Under the pieces are notes generated by a model. It ran no database searches. It was not told the DNA's origin and was given only the letters and a program-made list of their open reading frames with translations. Below, in pieces: positions 1-9,000 of a stretch of 19,290 nt of DNA. The stretch is from Chloromonas sp. AAM2. Taxonomy: Eukaryota; Chlorophyta; Chlorophyceae; Chlamydomonadales; Chlamydomonadaceae. Position numbers and translations under genes: made by a program. Every line of letters begins with the position of its first letter. The first letter of the stretch is position 1. Location of the stretch: contig QAXH01006123.1 in assembly GCA_004335635.1 (NCBI GenBank), forward strand, positions 1 through 19,290. The letters are read 5' to 3'.

Positions 1-1399
1 GGGGGTGGAGGCGATGGAGGTGGGGCAGGAGATGGTGGAATGAAGATCCAGCCCTGGGGTAAAGGCCTACACATGCACATCAAATACAATGGCTTGATTG
101 TGTACATTCCATAGCTTTGTACTCCACATGCTTTGTAGCAGCCACTTCACCCGTGGGCATTTGGCATCATTCAACCACTTGACTGATTGTGTGGATTATC
201 TGTGCATTTGTGGCCGCTATTCTTAGCGGCCACATATATGGCAATGACAGATTGCTGCAATCAAGGCATCTGTTTGCATAACACAGGTACCGTGCATGTG
301 ACAGTCAGGACACAGTGACAAGCAGTCATGTCAGTACAAGCATGCTGCGCAACAAGGACAGCAAGCAGAGTGTATAGCTTACGGGTTGGGTGGCATTCCT
401 GGTGGAGGCATGGGGCTGGGTGAAGGGGGCGAGGGGCTGGGCGGAGTAGGGGGGAGCGGGGGAGCAGGAGGGGATGGAGGGGGTGGCGGTGAAGAGGGCA
501 TGGGTGGTTGAGGAGGGGGAGGACTTGGCGGCGGAGGCACGGGCGGGGAAGGAGGCGGTGGCGAAGGGGCTGGCAGGACATCCACTGTGATGATGTTGCA
601 CAGGTCTGACGCGACCTCTCCACACATTGCTGGAACAGTGATATTCCACTGTGTGTGAAAGGTGGCCTGCTGAGGGTCGATGCCTCCAATCCAAGCCGGC
701 TGCCTTTGAACAATGTCAATAGGATAATCCGTTGGATAGCTGCCATCCGTGTATCCGGGGTAATCAATGACCACCTGAATGTACGCACGTGGGTCCTGGC
801 GCGTGGCTCCAATGGGCCCTATCAGTAATGGTGACTGTGACGGCTGGTTCGGATTTGGGAAGCTGATGCGCGGCCAGCTGATGCCCAGGTAAGCAGCAAG
901 CACCTCGCGCATATCAAGCTGGAACTGATTACGCCTGGCTGCCAGTGCAGCAGGGCTTGAAGTGTTCCAATTCTGCACATCAGAAACAGAAAAAGAAACT
1001 GTGTGGGCGGCGATGCATTGTGCAGCAGTGCATTTGGTGGACACCAAGCAGCTGCACAAGTCTGACACCTGCTTCAAAACTGACATTAGTCATGCTATTA
1101 TTATGCTGATATTGGCAGTCTGTTTGCCCCTTGGCCACTGTTGTGCTGCACATCAGCTGCCCGCGCCTGAAGGTGCGAAATGAAGGAAATTATTCTGTGC
1201 TTACCGTTTGGAAGTCAGATGCCAGCCATATGCTGAAGGCACTGCGTGTGTAGCCCATCAGGCTGATGAACTTTTCGCCTGCTGCTGTGCCCCCAAGAGG
1301 AGGCGGAGGGGAACTCTGTGCGCCAGTGCCTTTTAGGAGCACACCAGCGACAAGCAGGGCGACCAGGACCTGTGCTCCCATCGGCGTGTGCCAGCCCAT
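1..1399 (-). CDS. Secreted hydroxyproline-rich (pherophorin-like) matrix protein, 5' part
   Basis: Spliced model, three exons on the minus strand: 1399-1205, 1068-383 and 66 to beyond 1, about 316 residues in the window. Exon 1 starts at an ATG and encodes a signal peptide (hydrophobic VLVALLVAGVLL, residues 11-22, then GTGAQSS). Intron 1 has donor ACG/GTAAGC and acceptor GAAGCAG/GTG (phase 0). Intron 2 has donor CC/GTAAGC and acceptor TGTAG/G (phase 2), and rejoins a frame that again reads IPPSPAPPPSPPP. The in-frame TAA at 379-381 is therefore the donor, not a true stop. Residues about 66-229 form a globular part with CSC, C and C cysteines. From about residue 230 the protein is an (S)PPPP tract typical of green-algal cell-wall glycoproteins. 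Globular domain, proline rod, further domain is the pherophorin layout, but the distal domain lies outside the window, so the family name is tentative. Secretion and the proline tract are seen directly; a matrix role is inferred. Confidence 0.72.
209..234. repeat. Perfect 11-bp inverted repeat with 4-nt loop
   Basis: TGTGGCCGCTA at 209-219 is the exact reverse complement of TAGCGGCCACA at 224-234, with TTCT between. It lies in the second intron of the matrix-protein gene. A GC-rich stem this long with a 4-nt loop would fold readily in RNA. Function unknown. Confidence 0.7.
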
Positions 1400-2943
1400 A
1401 CTGCCCTAGGCTCTGCATGCAAAGCATACGTGGCAAGTGGCCGGATAGCTTGTTTCAGCTTGTTAAGAAAAGGACGCATTGGCGTGGGGCAGTTGAATCT
1501 TGGCAGTAGTCTACGGCAAGTGAAAGGCAAAACGTCGCCCGCCCTTGCTGCTTGCGGAGTGTGCAAAATGTGAGTGTTACACATGAAGATAATGAGCGCG
1601 GTGCGATATGCTGATCCGCATGGTGTCAATTCTCTCGCGCGCGCCACTGCAACGTGCATTTGTGCATTTGAGCATTTGCGACATCTTTGCACATATCCAT
1701 GCCTTGTGTATTGCCTGTGAAATGTATTTACATAAGCGCAAACGCGATGCACGGTGCCGAGCCGTGAATACCTGCATCCGCCCCGTCACATGCAATTCCG
1801 CACATGCTTTACTGCAAACCCCCGAAGGAGTCAGCCCGGACGGCAACAGTAGGCTGATTTTTTGTGCAGCAAGCTGCCAGGTTAATGCAACCAGGTGTGT
1901 GGGTTTCGGGAAAACCAGTAGTTGGGCGGCAGCGCGTGTGATTTGCGATTTCTTCCACCGATGACGGCGCCGAGTAAGAAAGGGTTGCGCACCAGGATCA
2001 CGGCACACTGCACTTACCACTACTGGTTCCGCCTTTTATGCAGACACTCGCTGCTCTTCTTCCACAGTCTTCACCACAGTCGGTGTGCAACAAGGATGCA
2101 GCGGAGATATGCCAGGGCTGGAAGCTGGATGATCAGGACAGGCGATTGTCGATTGTCGGATGCAAGTTTCTTCTGTGCTTGCATTTGTACCCGCCGGGTC
2201 ACACAAATTCGTACACCCAAAGCCGTTATTCGTTTCGGCAGCCGGTTGCTGAGGTTCCCGCCTTGTCTCAGAGCCTTGTTCTTTGCTAGCCTTTCGTCTT
2301 TGCAACCAAAGGCTTTGAAAATCCCGTTCCGGGTATCGACGACCTTGCGGAGGCGAGAGATGTGCCGTAGCAGTGAGCGCCTGGAAGCTGTTTTGCTCAG
2401 TTTGGTGTACGTCTCCCGCTGCTTGCATGCGTGTCTTGTGTTATTCTGCCATTCTTACGGTCAATGCTAGCTTCTGCTGCTCGTTCAGGGGGCACCTTTA
2501 TACCAAGGCAACTCACCAGCCAGGTACCTGATTGACTGTCTAGAGGCCAGGCGCCTTGTGGTGCGGTGGTGTTCAGCTTGGTTTGGTTGACTGGTGTGAG
2601 AGGTGGGGATGTGTGTACGCTCGCCACTCGTGAGTACCATAATCATCTAACACTGAGCTACTATCTAACACTATCTAACACTGAAGCTCTGCTGCTGGTT
2701 GTCCCTTACCGCCAGCCAGGACCGTGGAGGACCCTGCTTGTTCTTACACATGAATATGATTTACATGCAGCCCTGCCATGCCCATAGTCTCCGGTACTGA
2801 TTGCGCACACGTAGGCACATGAGCATGTGGCTCACGGGACATCATGAATCCTTGACAAATCGCAAATGAATGACAACAACATAAAATAGACATCACACGT
2901 CACACCACCAAGTCACACCACCAAACACAGAAGTTGACAGGGC
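1400..2943. other. Intergenic / possible leader-intron region
   Basis: No convincing protein gene between the matrix-protein start and the MT-A stop. It holds the candidate TATA site described separately, a small cluster of CTATCTAACA repeats near 2648-2682, a doubled GTCACACCACCA near 2897-2922, and on the minus strand a TGTAA motif at 2764-2760. TGTAA is the usual polyadenylation signal of volvocine algae and lies about 180 nt past the MT-A stop, so it could end the MT-A transcript. Confidence 0.35.
2459..2502 (-). promoter_or_regulatory. Candidate TATA promoter and leader splice donor upstream of the matrix-protein gene
   Basis: On the minus strand TATAAAG lies at 2502-2496. About 40 nt further on is a donor-like GACC/GTAAGA (donor G at 2458). 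A matching acceptor TTTGCATGCAG ends at 1413, 13 nt before the matrix-protein ATG. A very short leader exon spliced over about 1 kb would connect this promoter to the gene. The motifs are visible; the connection is inference. An ATG-started 130-codon frame (2428-2036) lies in the would-be intron and is an alternative product of this promoter. Confidence 0.3.
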
Positions 2944-5561
2944 TCAAAATGGCTTGCGAATCAGCCAGCTGCGCGACTTGTAGAAATCGAAGTCTGTGGC
3001 GGCAACTTGGAGACCATGCTCCAGGGCAAACTCGTCCACAGCCCCCATCACAGCGCCTATGTTCCTGGTGCCATCAGAGCAGAGAGACCTGCAAGCATGC
3101 AACGAACTTGCTTCTGACTTCCTTTGACCTTCTTGACTGTGTTTTGACTTGACTTATTTTCACTTGTTTTTGACATAAAGCAAAAGATAACCAAAACGTC
3201 AGCGGTTTCCGGCAGTTTTCGGCATTGAACAACGCCCAGTCTGGCATGGTCCTTGACGCACAATGATAAGCTGAGAGCTGCATGAACCTCCCAGGTTGTC
3301 ATGAGCAATAGATGAGGAACCATCTCATGCAGCTATCACAAACTTTGAACGCCGCCATGCGAACTTTTATCTGGCAGTGATTTGATAAACCTGGTACACC
3401 ATACATGTACATGTGTGTTCACATCAGGAAAGCCGCCAGAGGACACGGAACGGGATGGGCACCGCCCTGGCGTACATTGTTCAAGAAAGAGAAACGAGCG
3501 CAGCGACCAAAGCAGGCAAGGCGGTGTAACCCGGCTACATGCTCACCAATCTTGCATCGGCCACGTGTCCCAGGCACACATGTAATCATGGCCGGCAAGA
3601 AGGCCGCCAGGGCGGAGTTTGGGCCACCAGGCCCCTAGGTCTTCCTTTACCTACAGGCACATGCAGCAACCAGTAGTGAGCAAGCATGTACCATACGTAG
3701 GAACGATCACCCAGCATGCAGAGATGATGAGACACCGGTGATTGAAGTGACGATCAGCCCCAGGATGCGTGCCTCCAGGCCCTTCTTGCGTCCCTTTCTC
3801 TAGTCTTTGACCTTGGCTTAGGCCGCTCCATCCTGCTTTGCCTGCAGTTGGCCTGCCCTGCCTGCTTTGTACCCTGCGTTCATTTTGCTTTCTTGCTCAG
3901 GGTAGGTCAGGGCGGTGCCCGTCCCGTTCCGTGTCCTGTGACGGCGTCCTGATGTAAACACATGTATATGTAAGCAGGTGTACCGTTCTTTCAGACTTGT
4001 TCCTTTCTGCCTCCGGGCTTGTTTCTGCCTTTATTCCTGCCTTTCTTCTTTCTTGCTCAGGGTAGGTCAGGACGGTATCCAACCTCGTCTCTTGCATGGC
4101 TTGCTAGCGTTCGCGCTCGTTGCATGTGCGCCCCCCCTGTTGTAATCAAGATATATAACAAGCATCGTCAGCAACTCAGGCACCATGTGCAAAGCACGTC
4201 CGCACTGAATTGAATCCATGACCACTTCAGAAACTCACAGCGCAGTAGTCATGGCGTGCGTCCACGTAGATGAAGTCAACTAAACCAGGAACCGCATGCA
4301 CGGCTTCCAATGTAGAGTTACGAACGATGACTGGCCGGTCACCGTATGGCAACATCACCCTTTTGGTAAGTTCCAAGATTTGTTCTTGGTAAGTGTCCGC
4401 AACGTTGGAGACCTGAATAGCAAGATGCACAGGAGAAAAACTGCTCATATCGGTGTGTTGGTTGAGGCTTCATGGTGGCAGGTATGCAGGCTATCCCACA
4501 AGAACCGTGTGTGACAAAAACCTGACTGTGAATAAACTAACGGGAAAAACTGACAGACTGTGAACGGTAGCAAGCTCCTTGCAGGTGGAAAACAGGGCGC
4601 AGGAGAGCAGTGGAACCCATGCCAGATAAATGCCAGATAAATGCCAGATAAATGCCAGATAAATGCCAGATAAATGCCAGATATTTGCGAGATGAATGCC
4701 AAGGCTGGCGATGTAACAAGACGGCCGGTAGAAAAGGTAATATTTGATTCCAAAGGTAATAAGCAGGTAATATTTGGCAATTCAATCAACCCCGGGTGCA
4801 TGTGCATCACTTTCCGCCCCTTTGTTCACCCTGTTCACCCCTTGTTACCCAGCCGCCCTTTCTATACGGCAACTACCCAGGCCTTACTTACATCAGCGTA
4901 GTTCTTCTGTTGACGCCAAAGATCCACTAAATAATACTTGGTACAAGAAGGCCAGTCAGACAGCGTATGGTTGGCAAAGCCTCCAGCTTGGACGCCCAGC
5001 TCAACGCCAGTCCTGAACCCCATGGCTTCCAGCAACTTGCCAAAGTCGTCTCGTGAGCCAGGAGGGATCACAAACGGCTTTGCCTTGCCACCGCGCTTGC
5101 GCCTTCGCTGTTCAAATGCTTGTATTGCAGCAAACATGTCGTACGGTTCAGGAGGTGCTGGGGCAGGCGTTTTGCCATCTGTGGTGAAGTGAAAAGAAAT
5201 GTCCTCACATGCCAACCCACTTGCCAACTCGCCAACAAACCTGCCAATCAAGGCAGCAGCGGTGCCATGCAAACTCAATAATCTTATCCATGGAATGTTA
5301 GGATGAGTGTAGACAAAACAAGTCGGGCCAAATTCATGTGTTGAATTGATGGATGAGAGAACACAAGCATTAATCTCATGGATGTGTCGCACATGCGGCC
5401 CACATGCAGTGAGCAACAATGCTGCGAAACCAACCGAAAGGCGAGAGTGGGTACTCGAAGGCAAAGCGCACAGAAAGCCAGGACACAAGGAAGCATGCAC
5501 TTGACCAACCTTTGATCGGCCAAAAGGCCACACACACAACACACAAGACAATCTGCAGCAT
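2944..5561 (-). CDS. MT-A: secreted class I SAM-dependent methyltransferase (Methyltransf_24-like)
   Basis: Five exons: 5561-5510, 5178-4892, 4412-4239, 3650-3547 and 3088-2944 (stop TGA), about 253 residues. Introns 2 to 4 have clean sites (GAT/GTAAGT to TTCAG/GTC, GCT/GTGAGT to TGTAG/GTA, TTG/GTGAGC to TGCAG/G) and matching phases. Exon 1 starts at an ATG with a hydrophobic leader (MLQIVLCVVCVAFW). Its donor AAAG/GTTGGT is weak; A/GTGCAT 9 nt further also fits the phase, so the leader junction is uncertain. SAM-domain motifs are GVELGVQAGG (residues about 75-84), LVDLW (about 101-105), VDFIYVDARHDYC (about 158-170), then VKEDLGAWWPKLRPGG and AGHDY (about 190-194). The C-terminus ends SWLIRKPF. 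The D-x-x-H-D-Y and G-H-D-Y blocks are the conserved core of this family, so it is probably active; the substrate is unknown. The leader suggests the secretory route. MT-B is a tandem paralog. Confidence 0.82.
3411..3500 (-). repeat. Interspersed repeat copy R1 (subfamily I)
   Basis: Read on the minus strand: TTCTTGAACAATGTACGCCAGGGCGGTGCC-type core, then CCCGTTCCGTGTCC, GGCGGCTTTCCTGATGTG. It shares most positions with R2 and R7. It sits in MT-A intron 4 in sense orientation. The CTCAG of the core is decayed here. Confidence 0.65.
3880..3965 (+). repeat. Interspersed repeat copy R2 (subfamily I)
   Basis: Core CTTGCTCAGGGTAGGTCAGG, then GCGGTGCCCGTCCCGTTCC, TGTGACGGCGTCCTGATGTAA. It lies in MT-A intron 3, antisense to the gene, and is followed closely by R3. 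Confidence 0.75.
4020..4135 (+). repeat. Interspersed repeat copy R3 (subfamily II)
   Basis: Pyrimidine tract of TTTCTGCCTTT units, the CTTGCTCAGGGTAGGTCAGG core, then a different 3' part: GGTATCCAACCTCGTCTC, TTGCATGGCTTGCTAG, CGTTCGCGCT and a GCATGTG-GCCCCC end. R5 shares this 3' part. It lies in MT-A intron 3. Confidence 0.7.
4619..4684. repeat. 11-bp minisatellite, six copies
   Basis: ATGCCAGATAA is repeated head to tail six times (the last copy ends TAT), then decays. It lies in the second intron of MT-A (4891-4413). Related GCAGATAAAA pairs occur at 17412-17437. Confidence 0.9.
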
Positions 5562-5587
5562 CAGAAGCACTGTGACAAAACAGGAAT

Positions 5588-5629
5588 TACCAAACAGATA
5601 GCTCAGTCCCACCTTGGTTGGCTGTCATG
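5588..5629 (-). other. Possible upstream ORF before MT-A
   Basis: An ATG at 5629 opens a 13-codon frame ending in TAA at 5588, 26 nt before the MT-A start at 5561. If transcription starts above 5629 it would be met first by scanning ribosomes. The transcription start is not known. Confidence 0.25.
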
Positions 5630-5714
5630 AGTTGCCTATGCCGCTGGGCCACATGGCGGTCTGTTGTGACACTGGCATGTGCTCTAGGCGCAGCAGCTTC
5701 CTGCAAGGCCCAGG

Positions 5715-5738
5715 GGTGAGTGAGTGAGTGAGTGAGTG
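5715..5738. repeat. (GTGA)n microsatellite
   Basis: About six tandem GTGA/GAGT units in the MT-A upstream region. Confidence 0.85.
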
Positions 5739-6022
5739 CATGCGAGTGTTCTCACATATGTATCGTCCGGCAAGTGGTGTGTGTTGTTGTGTTCTCCCAT
5801 GCTCCAGCAGAGAACAATCAAAACTCAGCAGCACGCGGCAAACAAGCAAAGCTTCAAGGAGTCTTAGGCCTGTGTAGCAAGCTCTTGCGCAAAGCCATCA
5901 CAGTCATGAGTAGCACAACAGGCGCGGCCTTGGGAAGCACAACAGGCGCGCCCAGCAATGAGCAGCGGAGGTGCGGGGCACTGCTGCTACAAGGGCCCAT
6001 GGTTTTCCATCGTGAACATGAC

Positions 6023-6043
6023 AATCTGAATTGAATTCAGATT
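6023..6043. repeat. 21-nt palindrome near the MT-B 3' end
   Basis: AATCTGAATT and AATTCAGATT are perfect inverted arms around one central base. It lies 14 nt past the MT-B stop on the minus strand, so it would form a hairpin in the 3' UTR, or be a palindromic protein site. Confidence 0.6.
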
Positions 6044-6056
6044 AACTGCAAGAAAC

Positions 6057-9000
6057 CTAGAAGAAACCGGCCAAACCAAAGACGTACAAACCGGTTTCCA
6101 ATTGCCTATTTAAACAATCGTTTGAAACCAGCACAAGAGAAGTCGCCTCCAAGGTCTGGGTGCGCACCTGATGATTTGTGTGTTCAGAGTGCCTATGGTC
6201 GCGGAAGGGCTTGCGTATGATCCAGCTGCGTGCTTTGTGGATATGAGGCAGGCTCCTTCCTGTTTCTAAAGCCAGTGTGGAAAAGCCTAGCTCAGAAGCT
6301 CTACCAAGTACTTGCCATCTGCACGTGCATGTTAAGATTCAACAGGCTACCTAAAGGTTGGATGAGCGAAACAAGTTATAAGACAACTAGTAAGACAACT
6401 ACTAAGCTAAAAGACAAGAGAAGACTACTGATCATGTGAGACAAAGGTACGTTGAAAGTACATGGCTGCAGGGTGTAGGGGGTTTTGAGGCTAAAGAAAA
6501 GAGTTGAAGGAAGCATGGGGCTTGAAGGCGAGTGCAGTGGGATTGGGAAAGCCAGGTTTTGCAGGCACTTTGCCGAGTCCCTCCATATGTGTGAGCAATT
6601 GTATTCTGGGCGGAAGAAATGCGCCGAGCATGGGAAAGTTGTAACAAGAGCACACAAAGGCTAGCATGTCTGCCCTTTGTTGCTGTAGAATTGAGTACTG
6701 GGAGATGACACAGTCTTCTGCGCTGGAAACTGTTCAAGTTGACTTTGCTGTTGTTGACAAGGCTGCAGTGGGGACGACACAAAGCTAGCAATGGGCAGGC
6801 CAAGAGATAGAGGCATGTTGGACAGTGTGGACGTGTAAGCGGAAAATCACGTGCTACAGGAGGAAAGTGCTAAGGATGGCAACAAGTGTCTGCTGTAGCC
6901 AATTACTGTGGCGCATTCGTTGTGATGCGGGGATGCTAAACAGTGAGCGGCATGTTATGCTGTGTGTATGATACGGGAATATGTATACAGAAATATATGG
7001 GAACACAGGTGCCACAGGAAATATCTACTACCAAGGATGGCAGGAATTGTGTGACATCTGTAGTGAGTGCAGCCGGGTACCATTTTTGGGTCAGCCACTG
7101 AGCTGCTGTGCATTTGCTGGTGCAATTGACACTTGTCTGATTGCTCCCCTCCCCCCTCTTGCCCTCGCTGAGCAGTCCTTCCCCAACTGCGGGCCATGTA
7201 AGAACACAACAACAAGTGTCTGGCATTATGTAGCATTGCGGTGGTCAATTCATTCATACACACATGGAGACTCACGTGACTGCCACATGGAGACTCACGT
7301 GACTGCCACATGGAGACTCACGTGACTGCCACATGGAGACCGCGTTGCATGGCGAAGTCGTTGACAGCTCCCATGACTGCCCCAGGGTGCCTGTTGCCGT
7401 TCCTACACGCTGACCTGCATGCAGGGTTGATTCATTGATTTGTAACAATACAAAGGACACCCGGGTTGTGTACCGCCCTGACCTACCCTGAGCGACAAAG
7501 AAGAAGCAAGGCACTGAGAAAGGCAGGAGGCCCCAAAGGCAGGAAGGAACATGGCTGAAAGAAAGGCAACCGGCCACGAAAGATAGATAAATCAGGAAAG
7601 CAGAGCATAGGAGGTACATGCAAAGCCTGCGGTGACGGACTACTTAACAGTGCAGAAAGGGGGGCCCACATGCACTGAGCGTGAAAACTAGCAAGCCATG
7701 CAAGAGGCAAAGTTGGATACCGTATTCACCAACCCTGGGCAAGAGAAGTTGACGGGCAGGGAGCAAGAGAATTGAGATTCCAGTGGAATTGAAAGAAGGA
7801 ACAGAGAGAAAAGAGATTCGAGTGGAATTGAAAGAGGGAACTGAGAGAAAAGAGAAAGTGAAAGTGAAAGCAAAAGCGCGGAGAGGAGCCAACACATCCA
7901 GCTCTGTTTTCGAACTCATCGAGTACTTGAGAAGTTGGTGCGTTCTGCCTTGGTGAGTTTAGCTGGCCCTCTTGTGTGGGTAAGGTACGCTGTCCATATG
8001 CAGGAAATTTGGGCGACTGAAGGCCTAGTGCGATGGCATGGACCAGGCAGCCAAAGCTAGAAACAGATGTGGAAATGTACAAAATGTAACCCCTGCTAAG
8101 AATTAAACAGCAATGGTGAAATATGAAGTGCTAGGCAGGCAGGAAGGCAGGAGGAAACAGAAGCATAGCTAAAGGCATGAAATAAGTCCAAGAGCGATGC
8201 CATCGGATCTATGTATGTCGAAAGGAGTGCAAGCAATTCACAGCGTGCGCTCATGGGTTATATTCGGACAGTAATGCAAACAAAATGGCATCGTCCGACT
8301 AGGACAGGTTCTTGCGCAGGGTTAATACGACAGGGTTGAATGCAACAATATGTACGAGTATGTTGTCAGGAGAGAAAGGTGTTTACAACCACGGTCACCA
8401 GTAACCTTAGGAGGGACACAGAGACAATGTGCAACAGGCAAAGCAACCGACCCAACCACCATGCCTCCAGACTCCAGGCCAGTAACCAGAGGCCAGAAAC
8501 GGCAGACAGGCGGCACCAAAGCACAAACACACAGGGCATAGACACACAGACAGACCGACAGACAGACAGGGACACAGACAGCGCACCACACGCAGTGATG
8601 TCCTCACCAGTCGCTCTCCGGCCACACGTCCAGAGCGGAGGCGTACCCGCGCCCCGCCATGATGCCCCCCGGACGGACCCTGGGCCAGAAGGCGGCCAAC
8701 GCTTTGCGCACCTGCAGCATGACAACATGAGCAGAGCGCACCACCACCATCACCATCAATCGACATCATTACATGGCTTATCATGGTTCAACCCACGGTA
8801 CCGCAGGACCAACCAGGACCAACCAGGACCAACCAGGACCAACTAACCAGGCGTAATCGCGTAAGTAGTTACCCTTGGCAGAGCGCATGACATGCAATAT
8901 ATATATATATATACATCAGGCGGGCCCACATGCACCCCTGACATGTAATAACGCACCTACACGACATTTGCACTTTGAGCTAGTGTCCAACCGGACAGCC

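Larger units (their letters stand above)
5562..6056. other. Intergenic region between MT-B 3' end and MT-A start
   Basis: No gene recognised. It holds a (GTGA)n microsatellite (5715-5738), a 15-bp direct repeat AGCACAACAGGCGCG near 5912 and 5936, and a palindrome just past the MT-B stop. It probably contains the MT-A promoter; no clear TATA box was seen. Confidence 0.4.

Noticed and set aside
261..812. Two other minus-strand frames with Pro/Leu/His runs over the proline-rich exon
   Set aside because: They are alternative frames of the (S)PPPP coding repeat; the matrix-protein frame has the signal peptide and phase-consistent introns.
2036..2428. 130-codon minus-strand ORF as a confident gene
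   Set aside because: It has an ATG and follows a TATA box, but the composition is low-complexity, there is no domain and no homologous copy, and it may lie in a leader intron. It is mentioned only as an alternative.
4619..4684. CRISPR-like array
   Set aside because: The 11-bp units are directly adjacent with no unique spacers; it is a minisatellite. No spaced repeat array exists elsewhere in the window.
4862..5551. One long 229-codon minus-strand ORF as the MT-A first exon
   Set aside because: Its start is TTG, and the part above 5179 has no similarity to MT-B. A clear pyrimidine-rich acceptor (CACTTCACCACAG) marks the true exon start at 5178.
7430..7765. An autonomous transposon around repeats R4 and R5
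   Set aside because: No transposase, reverse transcriptase or clear terminal inverted repeats; only short non-coding repeat units are present.
8340..8846. Plus-strand 168-codon ORF with His and Thr/Gln-rich runs
   Set aside because: It is antisense to MT-B exon 3 and made of CAGA, CAC/CAT and AACCAGGACC repeats. The minus-strand exon has the homologous sequence and matching phases.
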